This document shows positions 61,445 to 64,000 of a DNA stretch of 64,000 nucleotides, in pieces. The notes below the pieces were generated by a model. That model did no database searches. It was not told the origin of the DNA and saw nothing but the letters and a program-made list of their open reading frames with translations. Origin of the DNA: VBDM01 sp035499735 (GTDB lineage: Bacteria > Pseudomonadota > Gammaproteobacteria > Burkholderiales > SG8-39); the NCBI GenBank assembly GCA_035499735.1, contig DATJYC010000050.1, positions 1 to 64,000 on the forward strand, read 5' to 3'. Positions within the stretch are counted from its first letter, which is position 1. Every line of letters begins with the position of its first letter. Both the position numbers and the translations under genes were made by a program.

Positions 61445-62719
61445 ATGAGAGGCAATTCTGTTCTGACCACTCTGGCGCGCTGGCTGGGGGCCTTTGCGGC
61501 CGCGCTCGCCCTCGCCGGCTCATTCGCGACCGAGGCGCTCGCGCAGCAGCCGCTGCGAATCGGATTCGGCATGAGCCTCACCGGGCCGCTCGCCGGCAAC
61601 GGCAAGGCCGCGCTGATCGCCATGGAGATCTGGAAGGACGACGTCAACGCCAAGGGCGGCATCCTCGGGCGCAAGGTCGAGTTCGTCTACTACGACGACC
61701 AGACCAACCCCGCGACCGTTCCCGGCCTGTACACGAAGCTGCTCGACGTCGACAAGGTCGACCTGGTGGTCTCCGGCTACGGCACCGCGGTGATCGCGCC
61801 GGCGATGCCGCTGATGATGCAGCGCAACCTCATGTTCATGACGCTGTTCGGGCTGAACGTGAACTCGAAGTTCAACTACGACCGCTACTTCCAGATCATG
61901 CCCGCCGGACCCGAGCCCGCTATCGGCTGGACGCGCGGCTTCTTCGAGGCGGCGATGGGCCTGAACCCGAAGCCGAAGACGATCGCGCTGGTGGGCGCCG
62001 ACGCGGAATACCCGCACCTCGCCCTCGAGGGCGCGCGCGTGCACGTGAAGCGCCTCGGCCTCAAGGTCGTCTACGACAAGAGCTACCCGCCCAACACGAC
62101 CGACTACTCGCCAATCGTACGCGCGATCCAGGCGACCAACCCGGACCTCGTCTACCTCGCCTCGTACCCGCCGGATTCGGCCGGCATGGTGCGCGCGGTG
62201 AACGAAGTCGGCCTGAAGACCCGCATGTTCGGCGGCGGCCTGGTCGGAACGCAGTTCGCGGCGCTGAAGACGGCGCTCGGGCCGCTCCTCAACGGCGTGG
62301 TGAACTACGAGCTTTATACGCCCGAGCTGTCGGGCAAGTTCCCCTTCCTCGATGCCTTCCTGAAGAAGTACCAGGAGCGCGCGGCGAAGGAGGGCGTGGA
62401 CCCGCTCGGCTTCTACCTGCCGCCGTACGCCTACGCGATGATGCAGGTCCTCGACCAGGCGATCACCGCGACCAAGGGCCTCGACAGCGGCAAGCTCGCC
62501 GAATACATCCACACGCACACCTTCGACACCTTCGTCGGCAAGGTGGGCTTCGCCAAGAACGGCGAATGGTCCGAGCCCCGCGTGATGATGGTGCAGTACA
62601 ACGGCATCAAGGGGAACACCATCGACCAGTGGAAGCAGCCCGGCGTTGTGACGGTGCTCGAGCCCGGGCCGTACAAGACCGGTGTGGTCAAGGCGCCCTA
62701 CCAGGACGCAAAACACTGA
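61445..62719 (+). CDS. Branched-chain-amino-acid-type ABC transporter substrate-binding protein (LivK family)
   Basis: A 424-residue periplasmic receptor with a signal peptide (about 1-34, ending FATEALAQ). The Peripla_BP_6 core starts IGFGMSLTGPLAGNGKAALIA and holds the hydrophobic-acid binding fold. The ribosome site AGGAGGAGA is unusually strong. LivK-type receptors of this length often bind aromatic or keto acids rather than branched amino acids, so a role in feeding the local catabolic genes is possible (inference). A terminator-like hairpin separates it from livH. Confidence 0.93.
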   Translation: MRGNSVLTTLARWLGAFAAALALAGSFATEALAQQPLRIGFGMSLTGPLAGNGKAALIAMEIWKDDVNAKGGILGRKVEFVYYDDQTNPATVPGLYTKLLDVDKVDLVVSGYGTAVIAPAMPLMMQRNLMFMTLFGLNVNSKFNYDRYFQIMPAGPEPAIGWTRGFFEAAMGLNPKPKTIALVGADAEYPHLALEGARVHVKRLGLKVVYDKSYPPNTTDYSPIVRAIQATNPDLVYLASYPPDSAGMVRAVNEVGLKTRMFGGGLVGTQFAALKTALGPLLNGVVNYELYTPELSGKFPFLDAFLKKYQERAAKEGVDPLGFYLPPYAYAMMQVLDQAITATKGLDSGKLAEYIHTHTFDTFVGKVGFAKNGEWSEPRVMMVQYNGIKGNTIDQWKQPGVVTVLEPGPYKTGVVKAPYQDAKH

Positions 62720-62740
62720 AGGGCGAAAGGTAACAGGACG

Positions 62741-62768
62741 AAACCGGCGGGCGACCCCCGCCGGTTTT
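62741..62768 (+). terminator. Intercistronic hairpin with T-run between livK and livH
   Basis: An 11-bp stem (AAACCGGCGGG at 62741-62751 pairing with CCCGCCGGTTT at 62757-62767) with a 5-nt loop and TTTT at the end, 10 bp before the livH start. It can act as an attenuator that gives more receptor than permease, or as a 3' stabiliser. Confidence 0.75.
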
Positions 62769-62778
62769 GCTTTGCTCC

Positions 62779-63654
62779 ATGGAAGCATCCACGGCGCTGG
62801 TCGTCAACGCCATCATCGCAGGCCTCCTGCTCGGAGGCTTCTACGCCGCCGTCAGCCTGGGCATATCGATCTCCTTCGGCATGCTCGACGTGGTCAACAT
62901 CGCGCACCCGGCGTTCATCATCCTCGGCTCCTACGTCGCCTACATCGTCAACGACCGCCTGGGTTTCGATCCGATCCTCGTGTCGGTCGTGCTCTCGCCC
63001 CTGTTCTTCGCGCTCGGCATGGCCCTGTACAGGATCTACTACCTCTGTTTCGAGAAGCGCGGCCAGGAATCGCTGCGCGGGCTCGCGTTCTTCTTCGGCA
63101 TCCTGTTCATCACCGAGGTCACGCTGGTGCTCATCTTCGGGGTGGACTACCGCCTGGTGACCACCGCCTACAGCGAGGTGACCTGGCGAGCGGGCGACAT
63201 CGACCTGCCGATGCGCCTTTTCGTGCCGTTCCTCGTGTCGATCGCGATGGTGGTCGCGCTGCAGCTCTTCCTTACCCACACCTTCTTCGGCCGCGCGGTG
63301 CTCGCCGTCGCGCAGGACCAGCTCGCGCTGCGCCTCATGGGCGTGAACCCGGTGCGCGTGAAGGAGCGGGCCTTCGCCCTGTCGATCGCGACCGCGGGCG
63401 TGGCGGGCGCCTTTCTCATCGTCATCCAGCCGGTGCAGCCGTCGATCGGCCGCGAGTACATCGGCCTAGTGTTCGCGGTGTGCGTGCTCGGCGGGATGGG
63501 CTCGATCTGGGGAACGCTGATCGGGGCGCTGGTGCTCGGCATCGCCGAGTCCTTCACCTCGACCTTCTTCGGGCCCTCGTGGGCGCCGGCGGTGTCGTTC
63601 GGGCTGCTGCTCGCGACGCTCGCGTTCCGCCCCTCCGGAATCCTGGGGCGATGA
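62779..63654 (+). CDS. Branched-chain-amino-acid-type ABC permease LivH family
   Basis: A 291-residue inner-membrane permease with about eight helices. Family phrases: GGFYAAVSLGISISFGMLDVVNIAHP and VFAVCVLGGMGSIWGTLIGALVLG, including the EAA-like loop region with AVAQDQLALRLMGVNP. The start at 62779 (MEAST) is chosen; a TTG 12 bp earlier is in the terminator T-run. Overlaps livM by 4 bp. Confidence 0.92.
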   Translation: MEASTALVVNAIIAGLLLGGFYAAVSLGISISFGMLDVVNIAHPAFIILGSYVAYIVNDRLGFDPILVSVVLSPLFFALGMALYRIYYLCFEKRGQESLRGLAFFFGILFITEVTLVLIFGVDYRLVTTAYSEVTWRAGDIDLPMRLFVPFLVSIAMVVALQLFLTHTFFGRAVLAVAQDQLALRLMGVNPVRVKERAFALSIATAGVAGAFLIVIQPVQPSIGREYIGLVFAVCVLGGMGSIWGTLIGALVLGIAESFTSTFFGPSWAPAVSFGLLLATLAFRPSGILGR

Positions 63655-64000
63655 GCAACCGCAACTTCGCCATCGTCGCGTTCGCGGTCGCGATCGCCTT
63701 CGCGGCGGCGAGCCAGCTCGTTCCCAACGAGTACTTCTTCACCGCGGCCTATGTGGTGCTGCAGTTCGTAATCCTCGCGACCGCCTGGAACATCCTCGGC
63801 GGCTACACCGGCTACGTGAATTTCGGCTCGGCCGCCTTCTTCGCGATCGGCGCCTACTCGACCGTGATGCTCTACAACGCCTTCAAGGCGCCGCTCCTCG
63901 TGATGATCGTCGCCGGGACGCTGGTCGCCGGGCTGCTGGGCCTCGGCCTGGGCTACCTGACGCTGCGCCTGCGCGGGGTGTTCTTCGCAATCGCCTCGCT
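63651..64000 (+). CDS. Branched-chain-amino-acid-type ABC permease LivM family (5' part)
   Basis: The first 116 codons of a second permease, cut by the right edge. The ATG overlaps the livH stop (ATGA). Hydrophobic helices and WNILGGYTGYVNFGSAAFFAIG-type LivM opening are visible. The paired livF/livG ATPases must lie beyond the window. Confidence 0.9.
   Translation, partial: MSNRNFAIVAFAVAIAFAAASQLVPNEYFFTAAYVVLQFVILATAWNILGGYTGYVNFGSAAFFAIGAYSTVMLYNAFKAPLLVMIVAGTLVAGLLGLGLGYLTLRLRGVFFAIAS

Overview
The window looks like a piece of a high-GC betaproteobacterial chromosome that contains the replication origin. The class is inferred from gene order. The blocks def-fmt-rsmB-DUF4390-ntrY-ntrX-trkA-trkH and LysM protein-dprA-smg-topB, and the origin block gyrB-dnaN-dnaA | rpmH-rnpA-yidD-yidC-mnmE ... 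mnmG-rsmG-parA-parB, are typical of Burkholderiales, Rhodocyclales and related uncultured lineages. Several periplasmic Bug/TctC receptors fit a soil or sediment heterotroph. I cannot name a genus from the sequence.

Layout. 0-3.2 kb: the end of an outer-membrane barrel gene, then glnK-amtB (ammonium sensing and uptake) with a clear terminator, then an FAH-family hydrolase and a RidA-family protein. 3.2-13 kb, minus strand: a long housekeeping operon for translation initiation and maturation (def, fmt), rRNA methylation (rsmB), a DUF4390 protein, the NtrY/NtrX-type two-component pair and the Trk potassium system. 13-18.4 kb, plus strand: LysM protein, dprA, smg, topB. 18.4-23.5 kb, minus strand: gyrB, dnaN, dnaA. 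The dnaA/rpmH divergence at 23.5-23.7 kb carries a perfect DnaA box and is the best oriC candidate. 23.7-34.8 kb, plus strand: rpmH, rnpA, yidD, yidC, mnmE, an AbrB-family membrane protein, pckG, then a perfect parS site, mnmG, rsmG, parA and parB.

34.8-64 kb is an accessory catabolic and transport region that begins only 10 bp after parB. It holds (i) a plus-strand set with a salicylate/anthranilate-type ring-hydroxylating oxygenase (alpha, beta, Rieske ferredoxin), a dihydroxyphthalate-decarboxylase-like protein, an ornithine-cyclodeaminase-like protein and a gentisate-dioxygenase-like bicupin; (ii) a convergent minus-strand operon with an LVIVD propeller protein, a CobW-type metallochaperone GTPase, a flavin monooxygenase, a thiamine-diphosphate enzyme and a TctC receptor; (iii) a second TctC receptor, and a minus-strand set with a LigI-like amidohydrolase, a type IV pilin-like protein, a 3-hydroxyisobutyrate-dehydrogenase-like enzyme and a membrane-anchored SRPBCC protein; (iv) a plus-strand operon with a HyuA/HyuB carboxylase-hydrolase whose HyuB carries a fused acetone-carboxylase-gamma-like zinc domain, a ferric-type ABC transporter with two tandem binding proteins, and an MFS transporter; (v) a branched-chain-amino-acid-type ABC transporter (livK, livH, start of livM) behind a good sigma-70-like promoter.

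The inferred theme of the right half is uptake and breakdown of aromatic or keto/carboxylic compounds. The substrate cannot be read from sequence alone, and no transcription regulator, ferredoxin reductase, insertion sequence, tRNA or CRISPR array was seen in this half. The most notable observations are the HyuB/gamma fusion, the NtrX-type regulator whose ATPase domain has lost its catalytic motifs, the parS site and origin architecture, the low-GC segment inside gyrB, the pilin inside a metabolic operon, and the near-identical signal-peptide DNA shared by two unrelated receptors.
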